From assembly GCF_004681975.1 (NCBI RefSeq), contig NZ_SMLK01000001.1, positions 1,178,001 to 1,242,000 of the forward strand: DNA of 64,000 bases, read 5' to 3'. The notes beneath the pieces were generated by a model that saw only the letters and a program-made list of their open reading frames with translations, searched no databases and was not told the DNA's origin. The DNA is from Ramlibacter humi. Lineage in GTDB: Bacteria > Pseudomonadota > Gammaproteobacteria > Burkholderiales > Burkholderiaceae_C. Made by a program: the position numbers and the translations under genes. Below are positions 16,090 to 24,908 of this stretch, one piece after another (position 1 is the first letter of the stretch; each line of letters begins with the position of its first letter).

Positions 16090-18183
16090 GAAGCCAGCCG
16101 CCCTAGGGATATCCCTAGGATCTGCCCGCGACTCCCGGGCCGGCCACAGCCAACTGGCCAGCACGGTGGCGACAACCCCTGCAGGCACGCCGAACACCCC
16201 GGCGGAAATCGGCTGGATGCCGAACCACAGGCTCGCACCCGGCGGCATGGCGAAGAAGGCGCGCACCGACGGCGCATTGACGGCCATGTAGTAGATCGTC
16301 ACGCCCAACCCGCACGCCATGCCGGCCACCGCGCCCGCGGCGTTGGCGCGGCGCCAGAAGATGCCCAGCACCATCGCGGGCACGAAAGCCGAAGCCGCCA
16401 GCGAGAACGAGGCGGCCACCAGCGGCAGAATCTCCGCCGGCTTCACCGAGGCGACGGCGGCCGCCACGAGCGCCATCGCCAGCAGCGCGAATTTCGACAG
16501 GATGACGCGGTATTCGGGGCTGATCTCGCGGTTGATCTCGTGGCAGTAGATATCGCGCACCAGCGCGTTGCTGATCGTCAGCAGCAGGCCGTCTGCCGTG
16601 GACAGCGCCGCCGCGAGACCGCCCGCTGCCACCAGCCCCGACACCACGTACGGCAGGCCGCCCAGCTCCGGCGTGGCCAGCATGATGATGTCGGCGCCCA
16701 GCCGGATCTCGCCCCACTGCAGGATGCGGTCGCCGTTGACGTCCTGCACCGACAGCAGCGAAGGGTCCACGCGCGACCACTGCGCGATCCACGACGGCAG
16801 CGCGTCGAAGCTGCTGCCCACCAGGTTGTTCATCACTTCGAACTTCACCAGCGCCGCCAGCGCCGGAGCGCTGACGTACACGAGCACGATGAAGAACAGC
16901 GACCACGCGACCGACGCGCGCGCCTCGGCCACGGTGGGCGTCGTGTAGTAGCGCGTGAGCAGATGCGGCAGGCCCGCCGTGCCGACCATCAGGCAGAACA
17001 TCAGGGCGAGGAAATTCAGGCGCGAGGTATTGAAGGCCTCGCGCTGCGCGGGGGTGCCTTGCGGATCGCCGGCGAAAGGTTCGGCCTGGCGGGGCACGCC
17101 CCCGAGCGGACGCGCGCGCTCGTAGTTCTCCTGCATCGCGCGGGTCCACGACTCGCGCGCGGAAGCCTCGTCCTTCGGCAGCGAGGTCAATGCGCGGTTG
17201 GCCTGCACGATGTCCGCCGAGTCGGCGTCCTGCGCCTTCAGCTGCCGGACGCGCGCCTGCGCGGCGGACCGGTCGGCCTGCATCGCTGCGGGGATGTCCT
17301 GCAGCTTGCGCTCGTAATCTTTCGCGCGCTGCAGAAACACTTCCCGCACGCGCCGCTCCGCCGGGTCCTGCTCCAGCTTCTTCTCCAGCTCGGAGATCTT
17401 CTGGATCTGCGTGCCGTAGACGAGCGGCGCCATGGGGTTGCCCAGCTGCTTGTAGGCGAGCCAGGACACGGGGATGAGGAAAGCGAGCAGCAGCACGACG
17501 TACTGCGCCACCTGCGTCCAGGTGATGGCACGCATGCCGCCGAGGAAGGAGCAAAGCAGCACGCCGCCCAGGCCCAGCAGGATGCCGATCTCGAACTGCA
17601 CGCCCGTCAGGCGCGACGCGATCAGGCCGATGCCGTAGATCTGCGCCACCACGTAGACGAACGAGCACAGCACCGCCGACACCGCCGCGATGATGCGCGG
17701 CCAGCGGCCGCCGTAGCGCACGCTGAAGTAGTCCGGCACCGTGTACAGGTTCAACCGCCGCAGGTGCGGCGCCACCAGCAGCGCGACGAGGCAGAAGCCG
17801 CCGCTCCAGCCCAGCACGTACGCCAGCCCGCCCGGCTGCATGTCCGTGCCCGCGAAGCCCTGCAGGTACAGCCCCCCGGCCAGGCTGATGAACGACGCCG
17901 CGCTCATCCAGTCGGCGGCGGCCGCCATGCCGTTGTACATGGCCGGGATGCGGCGCCCCGCGACGTAGTACTCCTCGGGATCGCTCGTGCGCCCCGCGAT
18001 GCCGATGATGGCGTAGACCATCACGCTGATGAAGATGAAGATGGGCCCCAGCCAGAAGCGCGAAAGGCCGTGCTGTTCCGCCCAGGCGAGCAGCGACAGC
18101 ACCGCCAGCAGGCCGGCCACGAAGGCGGCCAGCTTGCGGTGCAGGCGGCGCTTGTAGGCGGCGAAGCCCGCGGGATCAGCCAT
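16087..18183 (-). CDS. Sodium:solute symporter (VC_2705/ActP-like) with coiled-coil insertion
   Basis: A 698-residue SSS-family transporter, the large partner of the DUF4212 protein. It has SSS landmarks such as SDPEEYYVAGRRIPA, AAADWMSAASFI, GGMRAITWTQVAQY and LSTADGLLLTISNALVRDIYC. It is about 130 residues longer than typical because residues near 258-384 form a charged, heptad-like insertion (KISELEKKLEQ through RARPLGG). This insertion is known in the VC_2705 subfamily, thought to carry acetate or other short organic acids. The ATG overlaps the DUF4212 stop by 8 bases. Confidence 0.92.
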   Translation of the reverse strand: MADPAGFAAYKRRLHRKLAAFVAGLLAVLSLLAWAEQHGLSRFWLGPIFIFISVMVYAIIGIAGRTSDPEEYYVAGRRIPAMYNGMAAAADWMSAASFISLAGGLYLQGFAGTDMQPGGLAYVLGWSGGFCLVALLVAPHLRRLNLYTVPDYFSVRYGGRWPRIIAAVSAVLCSFVYVVAQIYGIGLIASRLTGVQFEIGILLGLGGVLLCSFLGGMRAITWTQVAQYVVLLLAFLIPVSWLAYKQLGNPMAPLVYGTQIQKISELEKKLEQDPAERRVREVFLQRAKDYERKLQDIPAAMQADRSAAQARVRQLKAQDADSADIVQANRALTSLPKDEASARESWTRAMQENYERARPLGGVPRQAEPFAGDPQGTPAQREAFNTSRLNFLALMFCLMVGTAGLPHLLTRYYTTPTVAEARASVAWSLFFIVLVYVSAPALAALVKFEVMNNLVGSSFDALPSWIAQWSRVDPSLLSVQDVNGDRILQWGEIRLGADIIMLATPELGGLPYVVSGLVAAGGLAAALSTADGLLLTISNALVRDIYCHEINREISPEYRVILSKFALLAMALVAAAVASVKPAEILPLVAASFSLAASAFVPAMVLGIFWRRANAAGAVAGMACGLGVTIYYMAVNAPSVRAFFAMPPGASLWFGIQPISAGVFGVPAGVVATVLASWLWPARESRADPRDIPRAAGF
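16102..16119. promoter_or_regulatory. Perfect palindrome CCTAGGGATATCCCTAGG, copy 2
   Basis: An 18-base perfect palindrome inside the last codons of the symporter gene, about 90 bases upstream of the MFS start. It is related to dyads at 14240-14258 and, more weakly, 18472-18488. It is a likely operator. Confidence 0.5.
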
Positions 18184-18436
18184 CGGACAGCTCGGCGTCT
18201 TCGGGCGCGAGCCGGTTCATGGCCCAGGCATAGCCCGCCACGATGGCGATGAACACCAGCAGCGCGCCCTGCGCCGCCATCCAGTAGCCGAACGGCCACG
18301 CGCCGACGCTGAACTGCAGGTCGCGCGCGAACCAGCCCACGCCGAAGGTGACGGCCGCCCAGACCAGCAGCAGCGCGGCCTTCAGCGCCAGCACGCGCGG
18401 GTCGTGGCGTTCCAGGGCGGGCGGACGCGAAGTCAT
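18176..18436 (-). CDS. DUF4212 sodium/substrate symporter small subunit
   Basis: An 86-residue protein with two membrane helices of the DUF4212 family, the small subunit accompanying VC_2705-type symporters. Family hallmarks VTFGVGWFARDL and WPFGYWMAAQGALLVF are present. It overlaps the large symporter by 8 bases, so the two are translated together and probably form one transporter. The ribosome site is weak. A dyad resembling the one ahead of the MFS gene lies about 40 bases upstream. Confidence 0.92.
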   Translation of the reverse strand: MTSRPPALERHDPRVLALKAALLLVWAAVTFGVGWFARDLQFSVGAWPFGYWMAAQGALLVFIAIVAGYAWAMNRLAPEDAELSDG

Positions 18437-18471
18437 CCGCGCGATCTTCGCACCCGCGCCTGCGGAGCGCG

Positions 18472-18488
18472 TCAGGGATTGCCTGAGG
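18472..18488. promoter_or_regulatory. Weak dyad copy 3 upstream of the DUF4212 gene
   Basis: TCAGGGATTGCCTGAGG matches 11 of 17 positions of the palindrome at 16102-16119 and is itself partly symmetric. It sits between the ppsA stop and the DUF4212 start. The call is tentative. Confidence 0.3.
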
Positions 18489-18491
18489 ACT

Positions 18492-20885
18492 TCAGCCCTG
18501 CGCCAGCTGCTGCCAGGTGGCGATGACGCTGTCGGGGTTGAGCGAGATCGACGCGATGCCCTCGTCCGCCAGCCACTTCGCGAAGTCCGGATGGTCGCTG
18601 GGACCCTGCCCGCAGATGCCGACGTACTTGCCCTTGGCGAGGCAGGCCGCGATGGCGCGCGACAGCATCGCCTTCACGGCCGGATCGCGCTCGTCGAAGT
18701 CGGCGGCCAGCAGTTCCAGGCCCGAGTCGCGGTCCAGGCCCAGCGTCAGCTGCGTCAGGTCGTTGGAGCCGATGGAGAAGCCGTCGAAGTGTTCGAGGAA
18801 CTGCTCCGCCAGGATGGCGTTGCTCGGCACCTCGCACATCATGATGACCTTCAGCCCGTCCTGCCCGCGCTTGAGCCCATGCTGCGCCAGCAGTTGCGTG
18901 ACGCGCTCGGCCTGCCCCAGCGTGCGCACGAAGGGCACCATCACCTGCACGTTGGTCAGGCCCATGTCGGTGCGCACGCGGCGCAGCGCCTCGCACTCCA
19001 TCGCGAACGCTTCGGAGAACTCGCCGCTGACGTAGCGCGCCGCGCCGCGGAAGCCCAGCATCGGGTTTTCTTCCTCCGGCTCGTAGCGGCTGCCGCCGAT
19101 CAGCTTGCGATACTCGTTGCTCTTGAAGTCCGACAGCCGCACGATCACCGGCTTGGGCCAGAAGGCCGCGGCGATGGTGGCCACGCCTTCCGCGACCTTG
19201 TCGACGTAGAACGCGCGGGGCGAAGCGTGCCCGCGCGCCACCGATTCCACGGCCTTCTTCAGGTCGGCATCCACGCCCGGGTAATCGAGGATGGCCTTCG
19301 GGTGCACGCCGATGTTGTTGTTGATGATGAACTCCAGGCGCGCCAGGCCCACGCCTTCGTTGGGCAGCTGCGCAAAGTCGAACGCCAGCTGCGGGTTGCC
19401 CACGTTCATCATGATCTTGGTGCGGATGGCAGGCATCTCGCCGCGCTGCACCTCGCTGACTTCGGTTTCCAGCAGGCCGTCGTAGATGAAGCCGGTGTCC
19501 CCTTCCGCGCAGCTGACGGTCACGAGAGTGCCGTCCTTCAGCAGGTCGGTGGCGTCACCGCAGCCGACGACGGCGGGGATGCCGAGTTCGCGCGCGATGA
19601 TGGCCGCGTGGCAGGTGCGCCCGCCGCGGTTGGTGACGATGGCGCTGGCGCGCTTCATCACCGGTTCCCAGTTCGGGTCGGTCATGTCCGTGACCAGCAC
19701 GTCGCCCGCCTGCACGCGGTCCATCTCGGAGATGCTGTGCACCAGGCGCACGGGGCCGGTGCCGATCTTCTGGCCGATGGCGCGGCCTTCGGCCAGCACG
19801 GTGCCCTTGCCCTTGAGTTTGTAGCGCGTCTCGGCCTTGCCCTGCTGCTGGCTTTTCACCGTCTCGGGGCGCGCCTGCAGGATGTAGAGCTGGCCGTCGG
19901 TGCCGTCCTTGCCCCATTCGATGTCCATGGGGCGGCCGTAGTGCTTCTCGATGACCAGCGCGTAGCGGGCCAGCTGCTCCACGTCTTCGTCGGTGAGCGA
20001 ATACCGGTTGCGCTGCTCCAGCGGCACGTCGGCCGTCCTGACCAGCTTGCCGCTGGCCTTCTTCTCCTCGGCGCTGGAGAACACCATCTGCAGCAGCTTG
20101 GAACCCAGGTTGCGGCGGATCACAGCCTTCTTGCCGGCCTGCAGCATGGGCTTGTGGACGTAGAACTCATCCGGGTTCACGGCGCCCTGCACCACCGTCT
20201 CGCCCAGGCCGTAGCTGGAAGTGATGAACACGACGTCGGAAAAGCCCGATTCGGTGTCGATGGTGAACATCACGCCGGCGACGCCGATGTCACTGCGCAC
20301 CATGCGCTGCACGCCCGCGGACAGCGCCACGTCGGCGTGGGCGAAGCCCTTGTGCACGCGGTAGCTGATGGCCCGGTCGTTGTAGAGGGAGGCGAACACC
20401 TCCTTCATCTTGTGCAGCACGTCGTCGATGCCGACCACGTTGAGGAAAGTCTCCTGCTGGCCCGCGAACGAGGCATCGGGCAGGTCTTCGGCCGTGGCGG
20501 AGGAGCGCACGGCGAAGCTGGCCTGGGCGTTGCCGGCGGACAGCGTCTCGAAAGCCGAACGGATTTCCTTTTCCAGGTCGGCCGGGAACGGTTGGGCTTC
20601 CACCCAGCCGCGGATCTCGGCGCCCGCAGCCGCCAGCGCACGGACGTCATCCGTGTCCAGGGTGGACAGCCGCTTGTGGATGCGCTCGGCCAGGCCCGCG
20701 TGGGCAAGGAACTGGCGGAACGCGTGGGCGGTGGTCGCGAACCCGGTGGGCACGCGCACACCCTGCGGCAGCTGCGAAATCATTTCGCCGAGGCTGGCGT
20801 TCTTGCCGCCGACCGCCTCGACGTCGGTCATCCTCAGGTTCTCAAACGGTACGACCAGGGCGGTCGCGCTGAACAGGGCAGACAT
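18492..20885 (-). CDS. ppsA: Phosphoenolpyruvate synthase
   Basis: A 797-residue enzyme making PEP from pyruvate and ATP (to AMP and phosphate) for gluconeogenesis. Domains in order: N-terminal ATP-grasp ([35 protein letters not shown]), the phosphohistidine domain ([14 protein letters not shown], His near 423), and the C-terminal PEP-binding barrel ([15 protein letters not shown] and [12 protein letters not shown]). The divergent neighbour encodes its regulator PpsR. Next to acetate-type transporters, it suggests growth on organic acids. Confidence 0.97.
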   Translation of the reverse strand: MSALFSATALVVPFENLRMTDVEAVGGKNASLGEMISQLPQGVRVPTGFATTAHAFRQFLAHAGLAERIHKRLSTLDTDDVRALAAAGAEIRGWVEAQPFPADLEKEIRSAFETLSAGNAQASFAVRSSATAEDLPDASFAGQQETFLNVVGIDDVLHKMKEVFASLYNDRAISYRVHKGFAHADVALSAGVQRMVRSDIGVAGVMFTIDTESGFSDVVFITSSYGLGETVVQGAVNPDEFYVHKPMLQAGKKAVIRRNLGSKLLQMVFSSAEEKKASGKLVRTADVPLEQRNRYSLTDEDVEQLARYALVIEKHYGRPMDIEWGKDGTDGQLYILQARPETVKSQQQGKAETRYKLKGKGTVLAEGRAIGQKIGTGPVRLVHSISEMDRVQAGDVLVTDMTDPNWEPVMKRASAIVTNRGGRTCHAAIIARELGIPAVVGCGDATDLLKDGTLVTVSCAEGDTGFIYDGLLETEVSEVQRGEMPAIRTKIMMNVGNPQLAFDFAQLPNEGVGLARLEFIINNNIGVHPKAILDYPGVDADLKKAVESVARGHASPRAFYVDKVAEGVATIAAAFWPKPVIVRLSDFKSNEYRKLIGGSRYEPEEENPMLGFRGAARYVSGEFSEAFAMECEALRRVRTDMGLTNVQVMVPFVRTLGQAERVTQLLAQHGLKRGQDGLKVIMMCEVPSNAILAEQFLEHFDGFSIGSNDLTQLTLGLDRDSGLELLAADFDERDPAVKAMLSRAIAACLAKGKYVGICGQGPSDHPDFAKWLADEGIASISLNPDSVIATWQQLAQG

Positions 20886-21067
20886 GGGGAAGCTCCAGAA
20901 GTTGAAAGCGGGTCTGCGCTCCAGCGGCGCGCATGGCGCGGCGCTGCGGTTCGGCTTTGGTCTTGTTCGAATGGGCCTGGACGCATGGGCGGCGCGGATA
21001 ATTGGCGCAAATTGTAGGCATGCGGGCCGCCTTCATGGCCTTGCACCGGCCCGAAGGCACTCCCCCA

Positions 21068-21895
21068 ATGGCGACCCATACCCGCACGGTGTTCTTCATC
21101 TCCGACGGCACCGGCATCACGGCCGAGACGTTCGGCAACGCCATCCTGGCGCAGTTCGAGTTCAAACCGCGGCACGTGCGGCTGCCCTTCATCGACACCG
21201 TGGACAAGGCGCACCAGGTGGTGCGGCAGGTCAACCACGTGGCCGAAATGGAAGGCCGCCGGCCCATCGTGTTCACCACGCTGGTGAACGTGGAGATCCT
21301 GCAGGTCATCGAGGAAGGCTGCCGGGGCATGCTGCTGGACATGTTCGGCACCTTCGTGCGCCCGCTGGAGATCGAGTTGGGCATGAAGTCCAACCACCGC
21401 GTGGGCCGTTTCTCCGACGTGAGCAAGAGCAAGGAGTACCACGACCGCATCGAGGCCATCAACTTCAGCCTGGCGCACGATGACGGGCAGAGCAACCGCG
21501 ACCTCGATGGCTCCGACGTGATCCTGGTGGGCGTCAGCCGCAGCGGCAAGACGCCGACGTCGCTCTACCTGGCCATGCAGCACGGCCTGAAGGCGGCCAA
21601 CTACCCGCTGATCCCGGAAGACTTCGAGCGCCAGCAGTTGCCCAGCGCGCTGGCGGCGCATCGCAAGAAAATCTTCGGGCTGACCATCCAGCCCGAACGC
21701 CTGGCGGAAATCCGCAACGAGCGGCGTCCGGGCTCGCGCTACGCGGCGCTGGACAACTGCCGCATGGAAGTGGCCGAGGCGGAAGCGATGATGAGGCGCG
21801 CCGGCATCCGCTGGTTGTCGACGACCACCAAGTCGATCGAAGAGATCGCCACCACCATCCTGCAGGAGATCCGGCCCGAGCGGCTGGAGTACTAG
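21068..21895 (+). CDS. ppsR: PEP synthase regulatory kinase/pyrophosphorylase
   Basis: A 275-residue DUF299 protein that switches PEP synthase off and on by ADP-dependent phosphorylation and phosphate-dependent dephosphorylation of a threonine. It has the N-terminal [19 protein letters not shown] and the P-loop-like [15 protein letters not shown] near residue 155. The ATG at 21068 is chosen over upstream in-frame codons because [13 protein letters not shown] is the usual start. It is divergent from ppsA with 182 bases between them, the expected arrangement for regulator and target. Confidence 0.95.
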   Translation: MATHTRTVFFISDGTGITAETFGNAILAQFEFKPRHVRLPFIDTVDKAHQVVRQVNHVAEMEGRRPIVFTTLVNVEILQVIEEGCRGMLLDMFGTFVRPLEIELGMKSNHRVGRFSDVSKSKEYHDRIEAINFSLAHDDGQSNRDLDGSDVILVGVSRSGKTPTSLYLAMQHGLKAANYPLIPEDFERQQLPSALAAHRKKIFGLTIQPERLAEIRNERRPGSRYAALDNCRMEVAEAEAMMRRAGIRWLSTTTKSIEEIATTILQEIRPERLEY

Positions 21896-21935
21896 CAGGC
21901 TTCGCGCCTCGCCATTGCCTCTGCTGCCGATGGGC

Positions 21936-21972
21936 ATAGCCCGGGCCAATGGGGGGCATAGCCGGAATCCAT
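21936..21972 (+). promoter_or_regulatory. OxyR-type operator upstream of ahpC
   Basis: Four tetranucleotide half-sites, ATAG (21936), CAAT (21947), ATAG (21958) and CCAT (21969), are each separated by exactly 7 bases. This reproduces the ATAG-N7-CTAT-N7-ATAG-N7-CTAT spacing of OxyR sites with 14 of 16 matches. A possible -10 TATCAT (21995-22000) follows at the distance expected for an activator bound next to the -35. Confidence 0.6.
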
Positions 21973-22049
21973 TCGGATCACGCGCCGCAGGCCCTATCAT
22001 TCATAGCGTTCACTGATCGACTTCAACTCAGCGATAGAGGAAAGCAGAA

Positions 22050-22613
22050 ATGTCCGTTCTCAACACCAAGATCAAGCCGTTCAAGGCCACCGCCTTCAAG
22101 GAAGGAAAGTTCATTCCCGTGACCGACCAGGACGTCCTGGGCAAGTGGGCGGTGTTCTTCTTCTACCCCGCCGACTTCACGTTCGTGTGCCCCACCGAGC
22201 TGGGCGACGTGGCCGACCATTACGCCGAATTCCAGAAGCTGGGCGTGGAGATCTACTCCGTGTCCACCGACACGCACTTCACGCACAAGGCGTGGCACGA
22301 CGCTTCGGACACCATCCGCAAGATCAAGTACACGATGATCGGCGACCCCACGCTGGCCATCACGCGCAACTTCGAGAACCTGCGCGAGGAAGAAGGCCTG
22401 GCCGACCGCGGCACCTTCATCGTCGACCCGCAGGGCGTGATCCAGGCCGTCGAACTCACCGCTGAAGGCATCGGCCGCGACGCCGCCGACCTGCTGCGCA
22501 AGGTGAAGGCCGCCCAGTACGTCGCCTCGCACCCGGGCGAAGTGTGCCCCGCCAAGTGGAACGAAGGCGGCGAGACGCTGAAGCCCTCGCTGGACCTGGT
22601 CGGCAAAATTTAA
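22050..22613 (+). CDS. ahpC: Alkyl hydroperoxide reductase subunit C
   Basis: A 187-residue two-Cys peroxiredoxin that detoxifies hydrogen peroxide and organic hydroperoxides. The peroxidatic cysteine is in [16 protein letters not shown] (Cys near 47) and the resolving cysteine in [11 protein letters not shown] ribosome site AGAGGAAAG precedes the ATG. An OxyR-like operator lies about 80-115 bases upstream. It is followed by a repeat and a terminator, then by its reductase gene ahpF. Confidence 0.97.
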   Translation: MSVLNTKIKPFKATAFKEGKFIPVTDQDVLGKWAVFFFYPADFTFVCPTELGDVADHYAEFQKLGVEIYSVSTDTHFTHKAWHDASDTIRKIKYTMIGDPTLAITRNFENLREEEGLADRGTFIVDPQGVIQAVELTAEGIGRDAADLLRKVKAAQYVASHPGEVCPAKWNEGGETLKPSLDLVGKI

Positions 22614-22625
22614 GACCACCCCGAA

Positions 22626-22690
22626 GCGCCTTCGGCGCCTCCCCTCAAGGGGCGCCACCTGCGGCCCGGCAAAGCCGGTTCCGCGGTGGC
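22626..22690. repeat. Multi-hairpin intergenic repeat-like element
   Basis: Successive hairpins GCGCC-TTC-GGCGC, CCCC-TCAA-GGGG (extended by GGCG/CGCC) and CCGGC-AAA-GCCGG, then CCGCGGTGGC. This arrangement resembles dispersed REP-like intergenic elements recalled from Comamonadaceae genomes. Only one copy is seen in this window, so its repeat nature is inferred. Confidence 0.45.
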
Positions 22691-22699
22691 ACGCGAATG

Positions 22700-22730
22700 G
22701 GCCCGGGTGCATCACGCCCCGGGCCTTTTT
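22700..22730 (+). terminator. Rho-independent terminator after ahpC
   Basis: GGCCCGGG pairs with CCCGGGCC around a 10-base loop and is followed by TTTTT. It lies between ahpC and ahpF and would reduce ahpF relative to ahpC. Confidence 0.85.
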
Positions 22731-22758
22731 CATTCGGCACCCAACTCAGGAAGTCCCC

Positions 22759-24321
22759 ATGCTCGACGCCCAACTGAAGACCCAGCTGGCCGCCTACCTG
22801 CAGCGCATCTCGCAGCCGGTGGAGATCACGGCCGTCATCGACGACTCGCAAGCCTCGCGCGACATGCGGGCGCTGCTGCGCGACATCGCCGAAGCGTCCC
22901 CGCTGATGAAGATCAGCGAGACGCGCGAAGCGGGCCCGCATCGCGTCCCTTCGTTCGCGGTCAACCGCCCCGGCGAGAACCATGGCCCGCGATTCGCCGG
23001 CCTGCCCATGGGCCACGAATTCACTTCGCTGGTGCTCGCGCTGCTGCAGGTGGGCGGCTATCCGCCCAAGGTGGAACAGGCGCTGCTGGATCAGATCCGT
23101 TCGCTGGACCAGGACCTGGAGTTCGAGGTGTACGTCTCGCTCACCTGCCACAACTGCCCGGACGTGGTGCAGGCGCTGAACCTGATGGCGGTGCAGAACC
23201 CGCGCATCAAGACGACGATGATCGAAGGCGGGCAGTTCAAGGACGAAGTGGAGCAGCGGCAGATCATGGGCGTGCCCACCGTGTTCCTGAACGGCACGAT
23301 GTTCGGCAGCGGACGCATGACGCTGGAAGAGATCCTCGCCAAGGTCGACGCGAATGCGGGCGAACGTGAAGCGCAGAAGATCGCATCGAAGGACCCGTTC
23401 GACGTGCTGATCGTCGGCGGCGGCCCCGCGGGCGCCGCGGCGGCTGTGTACGCCGCTCGCAAGGGCATCCGCACCGGCATCGCGTCGGAACGCTTCGGTG
23501 GCCAGGTGCTGGACACGCTGGGCATCGAGAACTTCGTGTCGGTGAAGGAAACCGAAGGGCCGAAGTTCGCGCTGGCGCTGGAAGAACACGTGCGCCACTA
23601 CGACGTGGACATCATGAACCTGCAGCGCGCCAAGGCCTTGAAGGCAGGCAGCGACCTGATCGAAATCGAGCTGGAAAACGGCGCGGCGCTGAAGGCTCGC
23701 AGCGTGATCCTGTCGACGGGTGCGCGCTGGCGCAAGCTGGGCGTGCCCGGCGAGGACCAGTACCGCAACAAGGGCGTGGCGTACTGCCCGCACTGCGACG
23801 GCCCGCTGTTCAAGGGCAAGCGTGTGGCCGTGGTGGGCGGGGGCAACTCCGGCGTGGAAGCCGCCATCGACCTGGCGGGCATCGTGGCGCACGTGACGCT
23901 GATCGAATTCGCGGACCAGCTTCGCGCCGACGCGGTGCTGCAGCGCAAGTTGGCCAGCCTGCCGAACGTGACGGCCATCCTCCACGCGCAGACCACCGAG
24001 GTGACCGGCGACGGCCAGAAGGTCAATGGCTTGGTCTACAAGGACCGTGCGACCGGCGTGGACCAGCGCGTCGAGCTGGAAGGCGTGTTCGTGCAGATCG
24101 GGCTGGTGCCCAACACCGAGTGGCTCAAGGGTTCGATCGAACTGTCGCGCCACGGCGAGATCGTGGTCGACGCCAAAGGCCAGACATCGGTGCCCGGCGT
24201 GTTCGCCGCGGGCGACGCGACGACGACGCCGTTCAAGCAGATCATCATCGCCGCCGGCGACGGCGCGAAGGCTGCTCTGGGCGCTTTCGACCACCTGATC
24301 CGCAGCAGCGCGCCCGCCTGA
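22759..24321 (+). CDS. ahpF: Alkyl hydroperoxide reductase subunit F
   Basis: A 520-residue FAD flavoenzyme that passes electrons from NADH to AhpC. It has an N-terminal tandem thioredoxin-fold domain with CHNC (in [12 protein letters not shown], near 130), the FAD motif [18 protein letters not shown], the catalytic disulfide [13 protein letters not shown], the NAD motif [12 protein letters not shown], and a C-terminal [15 protein letters not shown]. All redox cysteines are present. It is separated from ahpC by a terminator, so it may be expressed by readthrough. Confidence 0.97.
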   Translation: MLDAQLKTQLAAYLQRISQPVEITAVIDDSQASRDMRALLRDIAEASPLMKISETREAGPHRVPSFAVNRPGENHGPRFAGLPMGHEFTSLVLALLQVGGYPPKVEQALLDQIRSLDQDLEFEVYVSLTCHNCPDVVQALNLMAVQNPRIKTTMIEGGQFKDEVEQRQIMGVPTVFLNGTMFGSGRMTLEEILAKVDANAGEREAQKIASKDPFDVLIVGGGPAGAAAAVYAARKGIRTGIASERFGGQVLDTLGIENFVSVKETEGPKFALALEEHVRHYDVDIMNLQRAKALKAGSDLIEIELENGAALKARSVILSTGARWRKLGVPGEDQYRNKGVAYCPHCDGPLFKGKRVAVVGGGNSGVEAAIDLAGIVAHVTLIEFADQLRADAVLQRKLASLPNVTAILHAQTTEVTGDGQKVNGLVYKDRATGVDQRVELEGVFVQIGLVPNTEWLKGSIELSRHGEIVVDAKGQTSVPGVFAAGDATTTPFKQIIIAAGDGAKAALGAFDHLIRSSAPA

Positions 24322-24336
24322 AACGCGAACGCTTCT

Positions 24337-24363
24337 CACACGCACGCCAACCGCGTGCGTGTG
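24337..24363. repeat. Perfect 10-bp inverted repeat between ahpF and bfr
   Basis: CACACGCACG and CGTGCGTGTG flank a seven-base loop. No T-run follows, so it may be an mRNA 3' structure or an operator ahead of bfr; its role is unknown. Confidence 0.5.
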
Positions 24364-24427
24364 GGCATGCGGCCGTGTGAAGTGCAATCGCGAGAGAATC
24401 GCCGCTTCCGCGAACAGGAGAAGAACA

Positions 24428-24904
24428 ATGCAAGGCGATCCCGGCGTCATCCGCCACCTGCAGGCCCAGCTGAAGAACGAGCTGACCGCCACCAACCAGT
24501 ACTTCCTGCACTACCGCATCTACAAGCACTGGGGGTTCGACCGCCTGGCCAAGAAGGAATACGAGGAATCCATCGGCGAGATGAAGCACGCCGACAAGCT
24601 GATGGAGCGGATCCTTTTCCTGGACGCCCTGCCCAACCTGCAGGACCTGGGCAAGCTGATGGTCGGCGAGACCGTGCCCGAGATCCTGGACTGCGACCTG
24701 CGCAGCGAGCGCGGCGCGCAAGCCGAGCTGAAAGAAGGCATCGCCCACTGCGAAACTGTGCGCGACTATGTCTCGCGCGAGATTCTCGAAACCATCCTCG
24801 AGGACACCGAGGAGCACATCGACTGGCTGGAGACGCAGATCGACCTGCTGGGCAAGGTCGGCCTGCAGAACTACCTGCAGTCGGCGATGGGCGAGCCGGG
24901 CTGA
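24428..24904 (+). CDS. bfr: Bacterioferritin
   Basis: A 158-residue haem-containing ferritin that stores iron as a 24-mer. The ferroxidase ligands are visible in [17 protein letters not shown] (Glu and His) and [11 protein letters not shown]. The haem-ligand methionine is the Met of EMKHAD near residue 52, so this is Bfr rather than non-haem ferritin. The ATG at 24428 follows a CAGGAGAAG ribosome site. The matching ferredoxin Bfd, which mobilises the stored iron, is encoded about 7.3 kb downstream. Confidence 0.95.
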   Translation: MQGDPGVIRHLQAQLKNELTATNQYFLHYRIYKHWGFDRLAKKEYEESIGEMKHADKLMERILFLDALPNLQDLGKLMVGETVPEILDCDLRSERGAQAELKEGIAHCETVRDYVSREILETILEDTEEHIDWLETQIDLLGKVGLQNYLQSAMGEPG

Positions 24905-24908
24905 ACGC

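Noticed and set aside
14500-18252. A 1250-codon open frame on the plus strand opposite the MFS and symporter genes
   Set aside because: It is a mirror of two clear transporter genes. The composition is His/Arg/Ala-rich with no family motifs, typical of antisense frames in GC-rich DNA.
18348-21017. An 889-codon plus-strand open frame opposite ppsA
   Set aside because: Antisense shadow of phosphoenolpyruvate synthase without recognisable domains.
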